Origin: Cordylochernes scorpioides | Lineage: Eukaryota > Arthropoda > Arachnida > Pseudoscorpiones > Chernetidae | Direction of reading: 5' to 3' | NCBI GenBank assembly: GCA_030710605.1 | Contig: CP092880.1 | Span: 5,247,155 to 5,311,154 of the forward strand | DNA length: 64,000 nt | Shown here: positions 11,879 to 22,106 of the stretch, in pieces | Numbering within the stretch: the first letter of the stretch is position 1 | Layout: each line of letters begins with the position of its first letter | Made by a program: the position numbers and the translations under genes | The notes under the pieces: model-generated | Told to the model about the DNA's origin: nothing | The model's database searches: none | Seen by the model: the letters and a program-made list of their open reading frames with translations, nothing else

Positions 11879-12200
11879 GTAAAACGACATTTGAAAACTA
11901 TCCCGCATGTGTTTCTTTTCAACGAAAAATCAAAATTTATTTCAAGGTGAAATAACGATTGTTTCTAACCTTTAGGATGAAGTATGAAAGGATGAATTGT
12001 AAAGAGTAATGATAAACGGAAAAATAAAATTCCCATCCCTGGACACTTTTATTTTTCCGTTAATCATTACTCTTCACAATTCACTCTTTCATACTTCATC
12101 CAAAAGGTTAGAAATAATCGTTATTTCTCCTTGAAATAAATTTTGATTTTTCGTTGAAAAGAAACACATGCGGGATAGTTTTCAAATGTCGTTTTTCAAT
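11879..12200. repeat. Palindromic pair of SINE bodies
   Basis: Arms of about 150 bp (11879-12028 and 12048-12200) are reverse complements, separated by about 20 bp that contain the 3' end of the tRNA-like head (CCCATCCCTGGACAC). The right arm is a SINE body in sense orientation after its head; the left arm is the same body inverted. Confidence 0.8.
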
Positions 12201-12384
12201 AAATAACATTCAACGCCATCTAAATTTGCTCTACTTAAATTTCAATTCCAAATAAAATACAGAGAAACATTGCTAAGGCGTTTGTTTACTCTATTTCCCA
12301 GTACATAATGCATAGTCGGATTTTCATATATCCTCTGCATAGAAAAGTTTTATTTAATCCCTGATATATCATTAGGTTAAAAAT

Positions 12385-12560
12385 GCTATACACAGCAGAA
12401 TCTATCTGTAATGAACAACACCCAGTTGAAGATCAAAAATGTACTTTATTGAGAGGTGTCTTCTTACCAGAGAGCTGCTATTTAGTCAAAAATTGTAATT
12501 TTGACGATAAAAACTGTTATCTGAAGAGAGGTATCCTCCAGAAAGAGGGTCTTATCATGG
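12385..12560. mobile_element. DNA-transposon terminal fragment (Tigger-like)
   Basis: The string GAGAGGTGTCTTCTTACC with flanks resembles the terminal region seen at 19131-19215, which begins CAGTGGAATCTCCCTG. Such ends belong to Tigger/pogo-type transposons and their MITEs. Only one end is visible. Confidence 0.35.
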
Positions 12561-12660
12561 ATGTTCTACTCTGTCGATGAGTCTCCAATAATTTCTTGAC
12601 AACAGCGATTTTTTCCTCATTAACTGACGAAGCTGGACGTCCTGACCTTAGCACAGTCAG
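12545..12660 (-). pseudogene. mariner transposase fragment 2
   Basis: Minus-strand translation gives SGRPASSVNEEKIAVVKK and LLETHRQ, the same helix-turn-helix region as at 11114. It is only about 35 codons long. It abuts the dispersed repeat at 12655. Confidence 0.6.
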
Positions 12661-12855
12661 TTGGGAATTGGGTTTGAAGGCGGGTCTGCTTTGAGACTCT
12701 GACCGAATTTACTTATATTTTCCCTCAAATATTAAGATTTTGCTTTCCCCTTCCCTGACTCTTTGAGACGGAGTCCATAGCATCGGCAGACCATTTCCTG
12801 GCAGGCCCTGGACCATCAGCTCGGCCGAGTTGGATGCTCTGGTTTTGCCATAAAG
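12655..12855 (-). repeat. Dispersed repeat, inverted copy of 29540-29765
   Basis: The GC-rich segment containing GGAGTCCATAGCATCGGCAG and CAGGCCCTGGACCATCAGC reappears in reverse complement at about 29570-29760. It separates two mariner fragments, so it probably inserted into a mariner copy or arose by joint duplication. The family is unknown. Confidence 0.6.
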
Positions 12856-13030
12856 AGTGTCTTATCATTGATTTTCTAATATGTCGATGAGTATCCAATA
12901 ATTTCTTGACAGCAGCGATGTTTTCCTCATTAACTGACGAAGCTGGACGTCTTGACCTTGGCGCATCTCTTCTGCCACATTTTCATCGCCGAAACTCACG
13001 ATACCGCCATGGTAGTGCGATGTAGACAGT
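12855..13030 (-). pseudogene. mariner transposase fragment 3
   Basis: Minus-strand frames give RRPASSVNEENIAAVKK and LLDTHRHI, homologous to the fragments at 12545 and 11114. It lies in the same orientation as fragment 2, on the other side of the dispersed repeat. Confidence 0.6.
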
Positions 13031-13574
13031 CCAGAAAGAGTGTCTTATCATGAAATTTCCACTACATCATGACATTAAAAATGTTTTTGTCATTTATGAG
13101 GTGTAGAATGTAGCATGGCATCTTAATAGACAAAAAACTAAAGAGGTTTAAAACAAAAATGTATTTAGATTCACCCCTGCTTGAATTCTAAGATAAATTT
13201 TAGCACAAATTTTCTCCGGAATGAGTTTAATTGCTTAGATAGGCTTTTTCTGCCTAAAGCTGGAGCTCTCATCTTGATCCTGCAATGATTCCTACAAGAT
13301 ATGTGAAATAAGCTGACAGTATTCATAGAAGAACATATTCACCTCTCTATTACCTTCTTATGCAACAGAACAAAATGAGATGACCAGAAAATGTTTGAAA
13401 TTCTTTCTAACTTCTTGTTGACAGAGCGTTATGCATCCAATTTGGTAAACAGGGATTCTGTTGACTTTTAAATGAACTTAGGCTGCCATAAGAGGTGTTC
13501 TAAGTAGGCTCAGCAACTTCTAGTTCATCTAAGTTAATTTTGTTAAGGGATTCTATATTGTCTTCATATTATTC

Positions 13575-14440
13575 TTTCTTATTACTCAATCATATTAGGG
13601 TATCAAGCCTCTAGAGCTTGTTGATGGTGTCTGCTGGGGATGTGTATTCTTCTTTCTTATCTCCACTCAATCATATTAGGGTATCAAGTTTGTAGAGCTT
13701 GATGATGGTGTCTGCTGGGGATGTGTCTTCTTCTTTCTTATCTCCACTCAATCATATTAGGGTATCAAGCTTGTAGAGCTTGTTGATTGTGTCTGCTGGG
13801 GATGTGTCTTCTTCTTTCTTATCTCCACTCAATCATATTAGCGTATCAAGCTTGTAGAGCTTTTTGATGGTGTCTGCTGGGGATGTTTATTCTTCTTTCT
13901 TATCTCCACTCAATCATATTAGGGTATCAAGCTTGTAGAGCTTTTTGATGGTGTTTTCTTGGGATGTTTATTCTTCTTTCTTATCTCCACTCAATCATAT
14001 TAGGGTATCAAGCCTGTAGAGCTTGCTGATGGTGTCTGCTGGGGATGTGTCTTCTTCTTTCTTATCTCCACTCAATCATATTAGGGTATCAAGCTTGTAG
14101 AGCTTGTTGATGGTGTCTGCTGGGGATGTGTCTTCTTCTTTCTTATATCGACTCAATCATATTAGGGTATCAAGCTCGTAGAGCTTGTTGATGGTGTCTG
14201 CTGGGGATGTGTCTTCTTCTTTCTTATCTCCACTCAATCATATTAGGGTATCAAGCTTGTAGAGCTTGTTGATGGTGTCTGCTGGGGATGTGTCTTCTTC
14301 TTTCTTATCTCCACTCAATCATATTAGGGTATCAAGCTTGTAGAGCTTGTTGATGGTGTCTGCTGGGGATGTGTCTTCTTCTTTCTTATCTCCACTCAAT
14401 CATATTAGGATATCAAGCCTGTAGGGCTTGTTGATGGTGT
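13575..14440 (-). repeat. 81-bp tandem array 1 (LINE tail unit)
   Basis: About ten units repeat with an 81-bp period; for example CTCCACTCAA starts at 13661, 13742 and 13823. On the minus strand one unit reads TSPADTINKLYKLDTLI, stop, LSGDKKE. That matches the C-terminus of the LINE ORF2 fragment at 53860-54144 plus its short 3' UTR. The sequence next to it (13499-13575) is shared with the array at 15995, so both are pieces of one longer repeat. Confidence 0.85.
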
Positions 14441-14469
14441 GAGGTAAACATAGGTATACATAATACAAT

Positions 14470-14825
14470 TGTGCTATGGCTTTACCTTTGACTTTTAAAC
14501 GAACCTAGGCTGCCATAATACGAGTTAGACGTAGTAATCCGTAATACAATCGAACTACAGCTTAACCTTTGACTTTTAAACGAACCTAGGCTGTCATAAC
14601 ACGAGTTACACGTAGTAATACGTAATACAATCGTACTACGGCTTAACCTTTGACTTTTAAACGAACCTAGACTGTCATATCACGAGATACACCTAGTAAT
14701 ACGCAATATATTCGTACTACGGCTTAACCTTTGAATTTTAAACGAACCTAGACTGTCATAACACGAGATACACGTAGTAATATATAATATAAGTGCGCTA
14801 TAGGTTAACTCTTGACTTTTAGATG
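14470..14825 (+). repeat. Second, unrelated 81-bp tandem array
   Basis: Units with core CTTTTAAACGAACCTAGG repeat at 14491, 14572, 14653, 14734 and 14815, again every 81 bp. The sequence differs from array 1. One partial copy also lies at 13466-13500 on the other side of array 1. Confidence 0.8.
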
Positions 14826-14827
14826 AT

Positions 14828-15380
14828 TGCGTGGGGGTCGGTTGAAGGTTGGTTTAAACCGTTGGGTTTCGACCGCTACAACCCGGGATCGAATCCCGGA
14901 TTGGGCACTTTTTTCTGATATAAAAAAAAATGCTTCAATGGCCCCCGATTCTTGCATAGTCCAACCCCACCAGCGAATGCAAGTAACTAAACGCTTCTCT
15001 GCCACATTTGTAAGTGCAAATCGTACTGCCTTTCACATGTGTAGACATGTAGACACTTACAGTAAAAGCAGTCAACTTCTAGCCACCATGATTAGCATGG
15101 CCTGTATCACGTGTACTATGTATGTTCCATATGTAAATACCTGTTTTCTTTCCTCTTTTCGCTCTCCACTTCTCCCATCCATATTTCCAAAATATTTTTC
15201 TTATTTCCATAGGATTATTCAAATAATAATCTGTATATATTTATCATGTGTATATAATCTTTCTCCATTTTTACCCCTTTGTATATTTCCCACTTTCATA
15301 GATTTCTCCGTCTTTTAACCCCAAGGAGAATCCTCTGTAAGACTTGAGTGTCTTAATAAAGGCTTTTGTGTGTGTGGTGT
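14828..15380 (+). repeat. SINE/LINE-like element: tRNA-like head and 3' UTR tail
   Basis: 14832-14910 has a T-arm-like segment (CCCGGGATCGAATCCCGG) typical of a tRNA-derived B box. Further on, 15110-15375 is repeated in inverse at 62346-62610 and ends with AATAAA followed by a (GT)n tract, as in a retroelement 3' end. Whether head and tail are one element or two is not certain. Confidence 0.5.
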
Positions 15381-15994
15381 GTATGTATCACGTGTACTAA
15401 GGATAAGCAAAAAAAATATTACGTTGATCATTGAATCGAGTTGTATAAAGGGGATTTGATCGTTCCTCCAGCTATAGTGTATAGAACATATCGTGTATTA
15501 TATATAGAGCGATTATACAAAGAAAGAAATTTGTGTATAGATAAGAGATTACATGGTGAAGGAGAGAGTATAGGTGTCCTTATAAATTACTTGGTAGTTT
15601 TTCCCTATTTATTAATCAACTTAATAATAGTCTTGATCCAAGCATCCAGAAATAGATTTGGGGAAAATCCCAATGTCTTCTCTCTCTGTGTGGGACTTGT
15701 GGTCGGCCGCTGGCCTTGGGTGGCGCAACGGGCGGTGGTATATATACAGGTGGTGGGACGTGGTATGGTACCGCACTTGCAGTCCGCAGCACTATGAAGC
15801 TCTACGTGAGTATCTGCTTCCTATCACTCAGCTAGAGGTGTTCCAAGTAGGATCAGTAACTTCTAACTCATCTAAGTTAATTTTGATAAAGTTTTCTAAT
15901 AGCAATAATCACGTCTCGGAAGATCCTCGGCTAAGATATCGCTTCTGTGTAAAGATTTTGATTTTGATAAGGGATTCTGAATTTATATTGTCTT

Positions 15995-16320
15995 CTTTAT
16001 TATCTCCACTTAATCATATTAGGGTATCAAGCATGTAGAGCTTGTTGATGGTGCCTTCTGGGGATGTGTCTTCTTTCTTATCTCCACTCAATCATATTAG
16101 GGTCTCAAGCATGTAGAGCTTGTTGATGGTGTCTTCTGGGGATGTGTCTTCTTTCTTATCTCCACTCAATCATATCAGGGTATCAAGCTTGTAAGAGCTT
16201 GTTGATGGTGTCTTCTAGGGATGTGTCTTATTTCTTATCTTCGCTTAATCATATTAAGGAATCAAGAATGTATATCTTGTGACTTTTGATGGTTTCTGCT
16301 GGGGATGAGTAGGGATCATC
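15995..16320 (-). repeat. 81-bp tandem array 3 (LINE tail unit)
   Basis: About four units of the same family as 13575-14440. It is preceded by the same unique flank (15837-15990 versus 13499-13575). On minus it encodes the same LINE C-terminal peptide. Confidence 0.8.
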
Positions 16321-16612
16321 AATGGATAAGCCAATACAGTCAATAATGTAGTTTATTTATATTGTTCTTCAGCTGAATCAGTCATAAGACAGATGTATAA
16401 TTCTTCAATCAGATTCCACTAAGATGAGCAATCCATAGCCGTAGTTTGATGGTGTCTGCTGGGGATGAGTAGATCTCATCAATAGATGAGGCAATACAGT
16501 CAATAATGTAGTTTATTTATATTGTTCTTCATCTGAATCAAGCTTAGGAGTGATGTATGCCTCCTCAATCAGATTCCATCAAGATGAGCAATCCAAAGCC
16601 AGTAGTTTGATG
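16288..16612. repeat. 160-bp tandem duplication
   Basis: Two copies start at 16288 and 16448 with GATGGT(T/G)TCTGCTGGGGATG and share ACAGTCAATAATGTAGTTTA. The unit start is the end of the 81-bp repeat, so this is a longer variant grown from that array. Confidence 0.7.
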
Positions 16613-17127
16613 GTGAGATGTTGCCTTAGTCCATTAGGTCTATTTATTGAAGATTTAAAGGTTAAAATAATGAGATGAATTTTCTCCCCTGCCTTTCAGA
16701 TCCATATACTGTTGATCAAATAGTAGGTTCATCTTCCTTTAGAAGCTGTTTCTAACTTCAAATGCCAGTTGGTGACTTCCTCTATATCAGACAGAGTGGT
16801 AGACTTATCCTGATCTATCTCTGCTTGGCCCCTTTTGACTAATCCGATCTAGAAATAAGAGATTTTTCATCCAACATCGTTTCAAGCCTGTGTGAAGCGC
16901 ACAAAATTTTCTTTCAAATTCAAATCAACCAAACTTCTACTGTATGTTCTTACTGCCTGAAAATATTGGGAGAACTTGGCTCATCAGTGGGTAAATCCAA
17001 TAGCAGTTTCACCACTAATAAACCAAGCCATCCCAATATTTTTCATGCAATAAGGATAGTATAAGTTTTAAATGATGTAAAAGGTTTCTGGAGATGTGAA
17101 TTTCTTTTCATTTTTATTATCGCAATC

Positions 17128-17225
17128 TCAAGCTTTCGGGTATTTCTGCCCTTTTACAGGAGTATAATGGTGTTTATTCGTTTTTATGTACTCCCGTAAA
17201 AGGACAGAAATGCCTGAAATCTCGA
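17128..17225 (-). ncRNA. PLE hairpin relic with hammerhead-like motif
   Basis: On minus, 17160-17132 reads CCTGTAAAAGGGCAGAAATA then CCCGAAAGCTTGA: the CUG, stem, GAAA order seen in other PLE tails here. An inverted, decayed copy follows at about 17188-17222 on plus. The core CUGANGA is mutated, so it is probably inactive. Confidence 0.4.
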
Positions 17226-17244
17226 TATTGCATTGATAAAAATG

Positions 17245-17735
17245 AAAAAGAACTTGACATAGACCCAGAACAGCAGCTTTACATACCTAAGATAGTGGAC
17301 ATTGCTGCTGCTGTGATGGAGATGCATAGAGACATCTGAGTCTCTTCTTTGGACACGATAACAACATAAAATTGACATAGACCCAGAGCAGCAGCTTTAT
17401 ACACCCAAGATAGTGGACATTGCTGCTGCTGCTGTGATGTAGATGCATGGAGACATCTAAGACTCTTCTTTGGACACGATAACAACAGAAAATTGACATA
17501 GACCCAGAGCAGCAGCTTTACACACCTAAGATAGTGGACATTGCTGCCGCTGTGATGGAGATGCATGGAGAAATCTGAGGCTCTTCTTTGGAAACTACAA
17601 CAACAACAGAAAATTGACATGGACCCAGAACAGCAGCTTTACACACCTAAGATAGTGGACATTGCTGCTGCTGTAATGTAGATGCATGGAGACATCTGAG
17701 ACTCTTCTTTGGACACGATAACAACAACAACTCAT
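17245..17735 (+). repeat. 120-bp LINE-tail tandem array
   Basis: Four units start with TTGACATAGACCCAGA at 17254, 17374, 17493 and 17614. Each unit reads KIDIDPEQQLYTPK, IVDIAAAVMEMHGDI, stop, then a short 3' UTR ending in ACAACAACA. This is the C-terminus of the LINE seen at 11424-11709. The array is thus head-to-tail 3' ends of one LINE family, without the rest of the element. Confidence 0.85.
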
Positions 17736-17897
17736 CTCCAGAAATATGTTGCATTATTTAAAACTTATACTATACTTATTGCATCAAAATATTGGAATGG
17801 CTTGGTTGATTAGTGGTGAAATCTCTATTAGAGTTACTCATTGATGAGCCAACTTCTCCCAACTTTTTTCAGGCAGTAAGAAGACACAGTAGAAGTT

Positions 17898-18135
17898 GAC
17901 AATTTGACAATTAAAACAGCTTTATTGACGTCTCGACAATATCTACACTCAGTTATAATAGTAAAATTAATTAGATTTAAAATAAAGAGAAAATATTTAC
18001 AACAGACGGAGCCTTCTCTGAAGGGACATCTGAATCAGGAGTTTAAAGCCTTTATGAGTTTTAACAGGCTCCTGCCAGTCGTGGAGTCCGTATGGAACGC
18101 TTCACGATTTTGCGTGTCATCCTTGCGCAGGGGTC

Positions 18136-18175
<40 letters not shown>

Positions 18176-18216
18176 ACCGCCGAACAAGCGTGTCGTGGAG
18201 TCCGTAGAACTCACAT
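17898..18216 (-). mobile_element. LINE 3' fragment with 14-bp target duplication
   Basis: ACACAGTAGAAGTT occurs at 17884-17897 and again at 18217-18230, bracketing this insert. The minus strand carries GATTCAGATGTCCCTTCAGA and an AATAAA near its 3' end, matching the 3' UTR of the LINE ORF1 element at 20559-22300. It is severely 5'-truncated and was later hit by the U6 insertion. Confidence 0.8.
18091..18191 (-). ncRNA. U6 snRNA retropseudogene
   Basis: The minus strand matches metazoan U6 almost end to end, including ACATATACTAAAATTGGAAC, GATACAGAGAAGATTAGCAT, CCTGCGCAAGGATGACACGC and AAATCGTGAAGCGTTCCATA. Differences fall in the 5' stem-loop and one C-to-T class change next to the GCAT block. 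There is no T-run terminator. GTCGTGGAGTCCGTA (15 bp) flanks both sides (18078-18092 and 18192-18206), so it was reverse-transcribed and inserted by LINE machinery. It is not a transcribed U6 locus. Confidence 0.9.
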
Positions 18217-18290
18217 ACACAGTAGAAGTTTGTTTCAATTGGATTTAAGAGAAAAATTCGTGCTTCAAAAACGATGTTGGATGAAAGATC

Positions 18291-18543
18291 TTTTATCTCC
18301 TGTTAATAAGCTAGCATAACAGTGCTTATGTATCTCTGCAATCGAAAGTTCTTTGAGTCCATTGCCAACACCTTTCCACAAGACGTCACCTAACCAAACT
18401 ATTCTATCTATATGTATTCCTGCAAACATAATCTTCCTCAATATCTTCTTCAGAGACCCATGTTAAATCAGCACTCAATTTCAACCATTAACGACACTAA
18501 TCAATGATATCAATCTTGTAATTGATTAGAGAATGATTTAGAA
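18291..18543. other. No feature seen
   Basis: AT-rich sequence between the foldback element and the hAT-like MITE. No open frame or RNA is recognised. Confidence 0.4.
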
Positions 18544-18752
18544 CAAGTGTCGGCAAACTGACGGCTTGCGAGCCAAACGCGGCTCTTTGTAAATGAAGCT
18601 GTGGCTCTTTCTAATAGTTCCATACGCATATATTATTTATGCGAGTACTATTTATTGTTAGCAATAAAATAAAATTGTGGCTCTTTAAAAACATTGATAT
18701 TTTGTAAATTGTAATTTTTGACTCTATTGACTCAAAGGTTTGTCGACCCCTG
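18544..18752 (+). mobile_element. hAT-like MITE, copy 1
   Basis: The left end GTGTCGGCAAACTG and right end GTTTGTCGACCCCTG are inverted repeats of the type used by non-autonomous hAT elements, and GGCTCTTT motifs are internal. A related copy lies in inverse orientation at about 32540-32727. An 8-bp duplication could not be confirmed by eye. Confidence 0.6.
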
Positions 18753-19130
18753 ATATAAACCATTGTTTGAATTGCTACATTAGGTCATACCCTTTACAAG
18801 TTGCAATTTTGTAACCTTCATCGTTGTCCGCCCACTTTGTAGATAGAGATTTTGTAACCCCCAGGTAACCCTCAAACCATCTGAACGCCTCCTAAATGCT
18901 TCTGCACCCATTATCACCCTCTAGGAAGACATACCGTACATTCTGGATTGATCTAAGCTCTATATTCTTGTATTTGGCCATCTTTTCTTGACCATCTCTT
19001 CATTGACCATTTCTCTTATAGAGATTAATTTTAACGCCTTGCCAAATGATTTAATTTTTATTTGTTTCTGACGAAGACAAAAGATTTTTGTTGAGACATC
19101 GAGATAATAAAAAATTTTATATACAGTGGA
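18753..19130. other. Intergenic, with decayed PLE hammerhead-like motif
   Basis: At 19064-19108 plus, CTGACGAAGACAAAAG then TTTTTGTTGAGACATCGAG resembles the core at 56990 but with GAAA changed to GAGA. The rest is unremarkable. Confidence 0.35.
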
Positions 19131-19215
19131 ATCTCCCTGTAAAGGACAGCACCTAGTTAAAGAGCCAAAGTGTCTTATAGGGAGAGGTGTCTTCTTACCG
19201 GAGAGTTGCTAAATA
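19131..19215. mobile_element. Tigger-like terminal fragment
   Basis: It begins TACAGTGGAATCTCCCTG, followed by GGAGAGGTGTCTTCTTACC. Only one end is present; the 120-bp satellite follows directly. Confidence 0.4.
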
Positions 19216-20433
19216 GTGAAATCCCGATATAAATGCTAAAAGGTACAACTTCCTTAAGTTTTGCTAATGAGTGTATATTGTTTATCTCGTATGTCTTCAA
19301 TAAAGGTCACTGTAATATCTTTCAGAGTTATTGTCTGAATCCTGATATACATGCTGAAATGTACAACTTCCTATAGTTTTGTCTCCATGAGTGTATATTG
19401 GTTATCTCGTGTATCTTCAATAAAAAGGTCACTGTAATATCTTTCAGAGTTATTATCTGAATCCCGATATACATGCTAAAAAGTACAACTTCCTTAAGTT
19501 TAGTCCATGATTGGATATTGGTTATCTCGTGTGTCTTCAATAAAGGTCACTGTAATATCTTTCAGAGTTAATGTCTGAATCCTGATATACATGCTAAAAG
19601 GTACAACTTCCTATAGTTTTGTCTCCATGAGTGTATATTGGTTATCTCGTGTATCTTCAATAAAAAGGTCACTGTAATATCTTTCAGAGTTATTGTCTGA
19701 ATCCCGATATACATGCTAAAAGGTACAACTTCCTTAAGTTTTGTCCATGAGTGTATATTGGTTATCTCGTATGTCTTCAATAAAGATCACTGTAATATCT
19801 TTCAGAGTTAATGTCTGAATCCCGATATACATGCTAAAAGGTACAACTCCCTTAAGTTTTGTCCATGAGTGTATATTGGTTATCTCGTATGTCTTCAATA
19901 AAGATCACTGTAATATCTTTCAGAGTTATTGTCTGAATCCCAATATACATGCTAAAAGGTACAACTTCCTTAAGTTTAGTCCATGAGTGTATATTGGTTA
20001 TCTCGTGTGTCTTCAATAAAAGTCGGTGTAATATCTTTCAGAGTTATTGTCTAAATCCCGATAAACATGCTGGAAAGTACAACTTTCTTAAGTTTTGTCC
20101 ATGAGTGTATATTGGTTATCTCGTGTGTCTTCAATAAAAGTCGGTGTAATATCTTTCAGAGTTATTGTCTAAATCCCGATAAACATGCTGGAAAGTACAA
20201 CTTTCTTAAGTTTTGTCCATGAGTGTATATTGGTTATCTCGTATGTCTTCAATAAAGGTCGGTGTAATATCTTTCAGAGTTATTGTCTGAATCCCGATAA
20301 ACATGCTGGAAAGTACAACTTTCTTAAGTTTTGTCCATGAGCGTATATTGGTTATCTCGTATGTCTTCAATAAAGGTCACTGTAATATCTTTCAGAGTCA
20401 TTGTCTAAATCCCGATAAACATGCTGGAAAGTA
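19215..20433 (-). repeat. 120-bp satellite array, minus orientation
   Basis: About ten head-to-tail units, each with GTCCATGAGTGTATATTGG, TATCTCGT, CACTGTAATATCTTTCAGAG and CCCGATATACATGCT. Period is about 119-121 bp. Open frames through it are incidental. The array runs into the N gap, so its true length is unknown. Confidence 0.9.
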
Positions 20434-20533
20434 NNNNNNNNNNNNNNNNNNNNNNNNNNNNNNNNNNNNNNNNNNNNNNNNNNNNNNNNNNNNNNNNNNN
20501 NNNNNNNNNNNNNNNNNNNNNNNNNNNNNNNNN
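20434..20533. other. Assembly gap of 100 N
   Basis: Exactly 100 Ns, a conventional placeholder. Its left edge lies inside the satellite array and its right edge just upstream of the LINE ORF1 frame. Collapsed satellite and the missing LINE 5' end probably lie here. Confidence 0.95.
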
Positions 20534-20558
20534 GGCAAAAGTTTCAGAATTTGCTTGA

Positions 20559-22106
20559 AGTCATTCTGTTTTAAACAATAACAAGAATGCTAATTTTGAC
20601 CCGGCGGCCGACGGCAAGAATGCATATTCTCGCCGCAACTGGGCTGACTGCGCGGAACAAAAAGACGAGCTTTTCGGGAACTTCACCACAGTGGGCGCCT
20701 GTAAAAAGAGGCCACATGAATCAGACCACGCCAACTCGGGGACCAAAATGGGATGCATTCAGCCACCTAGAATCCCTCCCAACAGCAGCAGGCCACGAGC
20801 CACGCTAAAGCCCAGTAAGGTGCATGAATGCCAGAGCACCAGGCAGAATCAGGCTACCTTCCGAGCCTGGTCGGCAGCAGGGCAGGCGGACCAATGTGTC
20901 TTCCTGGAGTTCTGCCCAGACTTCGCCCAGGAGCAGTACTACCGTGCTCTAGAAGTCAAGCTGGGCAAGAGCACCGTCTATCAGCTGACGAAGATGGAAG
21001 GACACATCCTGGTCGGGCTCTCCAGCGTGCAATTCGTAGACAAGCTGATAGAGGAAGGCCTCGACATCGAGGGTGCCACTTTGCGGGCGGTCCCTCTGAG
21101 AAAAAGGGCCGAGCGAATAGGGCTCGGTAATGTGCTCTTCTTCGTGGAGGACGCTGACCTCGTCGCTGCTCTACGGCCTTATGGACAGGTCACGTCCATC
21201 ATCCAGAAGATGATGCAGCTCGAAGACTCCTTCTGTGCTGATGCTCGACGCGAGGCCTTTATCACTCTGCGCGACGGAGGGAAGATCTCCCATATCCCTG
21301 CCCGGCTGGATGTCAAGTCCAAAGGAGTGGTCACACACTTCTATGTGACCTATGGCATCAAGTGCTCCCTGTGCCATAGGCAGGGACACAAACGCGCAAA
21401 CTGTCCTCGTAAGACTGGTGTCCAGGAGGACAAGTTTGTGCTCCCTGTGGAGGCTCCTGCTGCCCGCACACAAGGCTGGACCAAGCCACCCTCCACCTCG
21501 AATACCATGCCGGCTGCAGCACCTGCACCTGCTGACCACAGACCCCAACAGACTTCACCTACTGCTGCTGTGGAGACAACCCCACCTCCATCAAGGGCAT
21601 CCAATGTTCAGCAGGAAGACCTCACCCTCAAGTCTATCCCCACAAAGAGCGCTCTAAAAATCTGGAGCTGAAAACATCAAGGAAAAGAAGGCAGGGCCCG
21701 GTGTCGAGGCCTCCCTCATCCAAGCCCATACCCTCCAACAACTCCGCCCTCTCAACACCAGCTGCGGAATTGTCTGCACCCATCAAGCAGACCCCCTCAA
21801 CACCCTCCAGCCCTGCCGCGCCTTCGCCCGGCGCGAACTTCCCTGTCCTCCTGACGAGACTCCAGCCCCCGAGCTTCCTGTTCCGGCGCCGAGCACCAGC
21901 CAAATGCCATCACGACCAGAGCCTTCCTCGACCAATACTGAGCCATTAGCGGCTCCTGCAGAAGAGATCCAAGCCATGACTGAATCATCCATCCAGTCTG
22001 CTACCCCCGCGGACCAAGACATATCTATCTCTCAGGCCATTCAGGAGAGGGAGCGGCTGGAAAAAAATTTCGAACAACTAAACGCTGACTACGGGCCTTT
22101 CTGAAC
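20559..22106 (+). pseudogene. LINE ORF1 (gag-like, zinc knuckle), frameshifted
   Basis: A GC-rich frame is open from 20559 to 21671 without an upstream ATG, so the 5' end is missing at the gap. It encodes an RNA-binding-type domain (VFLEFCPDF, then LVGLSSVQFVDKLIEEGL), then a CCHC zinc knuckle (CSLCHRQGHKRANC), then a Pro/Ala/Thr-rich tail. This order is that of ORF1 proteins of Tx1/Jockey-like LINEs, which coat the RNA. After the stop at 21669 the similarity continues in other frames to about 22124, where the reading frame at the end gives GLSELKAALRI. The same C-terminus (GLSELKTTLSS) is seen at 59639-59821. No ORF2 follows. Confidence 0.75.

Larger units (their letters stand above)
16860..18290. 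mobile_element. Large foldback element with nested insertions
   Basis: Left arm about 16860-17080 and right arm about 17755-17897 plus 18217-18290 are reverse complements. Shared parts include the CAACATCG and ACTTCTACTGT segments and the CTCATCAGTGG motif of the foldback family described at 26155. Inside lie a PLE hairpin relic (17100-17230) and a LINE-tail array (17245-17735). The right arm is split by a LINE fragment with its own target duplication (17898-18216). Confidence 0.65.

Noticed and set aside
13575-14440. CRISPR-like array of regular repeats
   Set aside because: No repeat/spacer alternation: the whole 81-bp unit is conserved, and the genome is eukaryotic.
17279-17620. Minus-strand repeat protein with Cys/Ser runs
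   Set aside because: It is the antisense of the LINE-tail array; the sense strand gives the LINE C-terminus.
18091-18191. Active U6 snRNA gene
   Set aside because: Flanked by a perfect 15-bp target duplication, no T-run terminator, changes in the 5' stem; it is a retropseudogene.
19328-19780. Duplicated small proteins (MKTHEITN.. type)
   Set aside because: Chance frames through the 120-bp satellite.
21171-22022. Minus-strand frames within the LINE ORF1 region
   Set aside because: Shadows of a GC-rich coding strand; the plus frame has the zinc knuckle.
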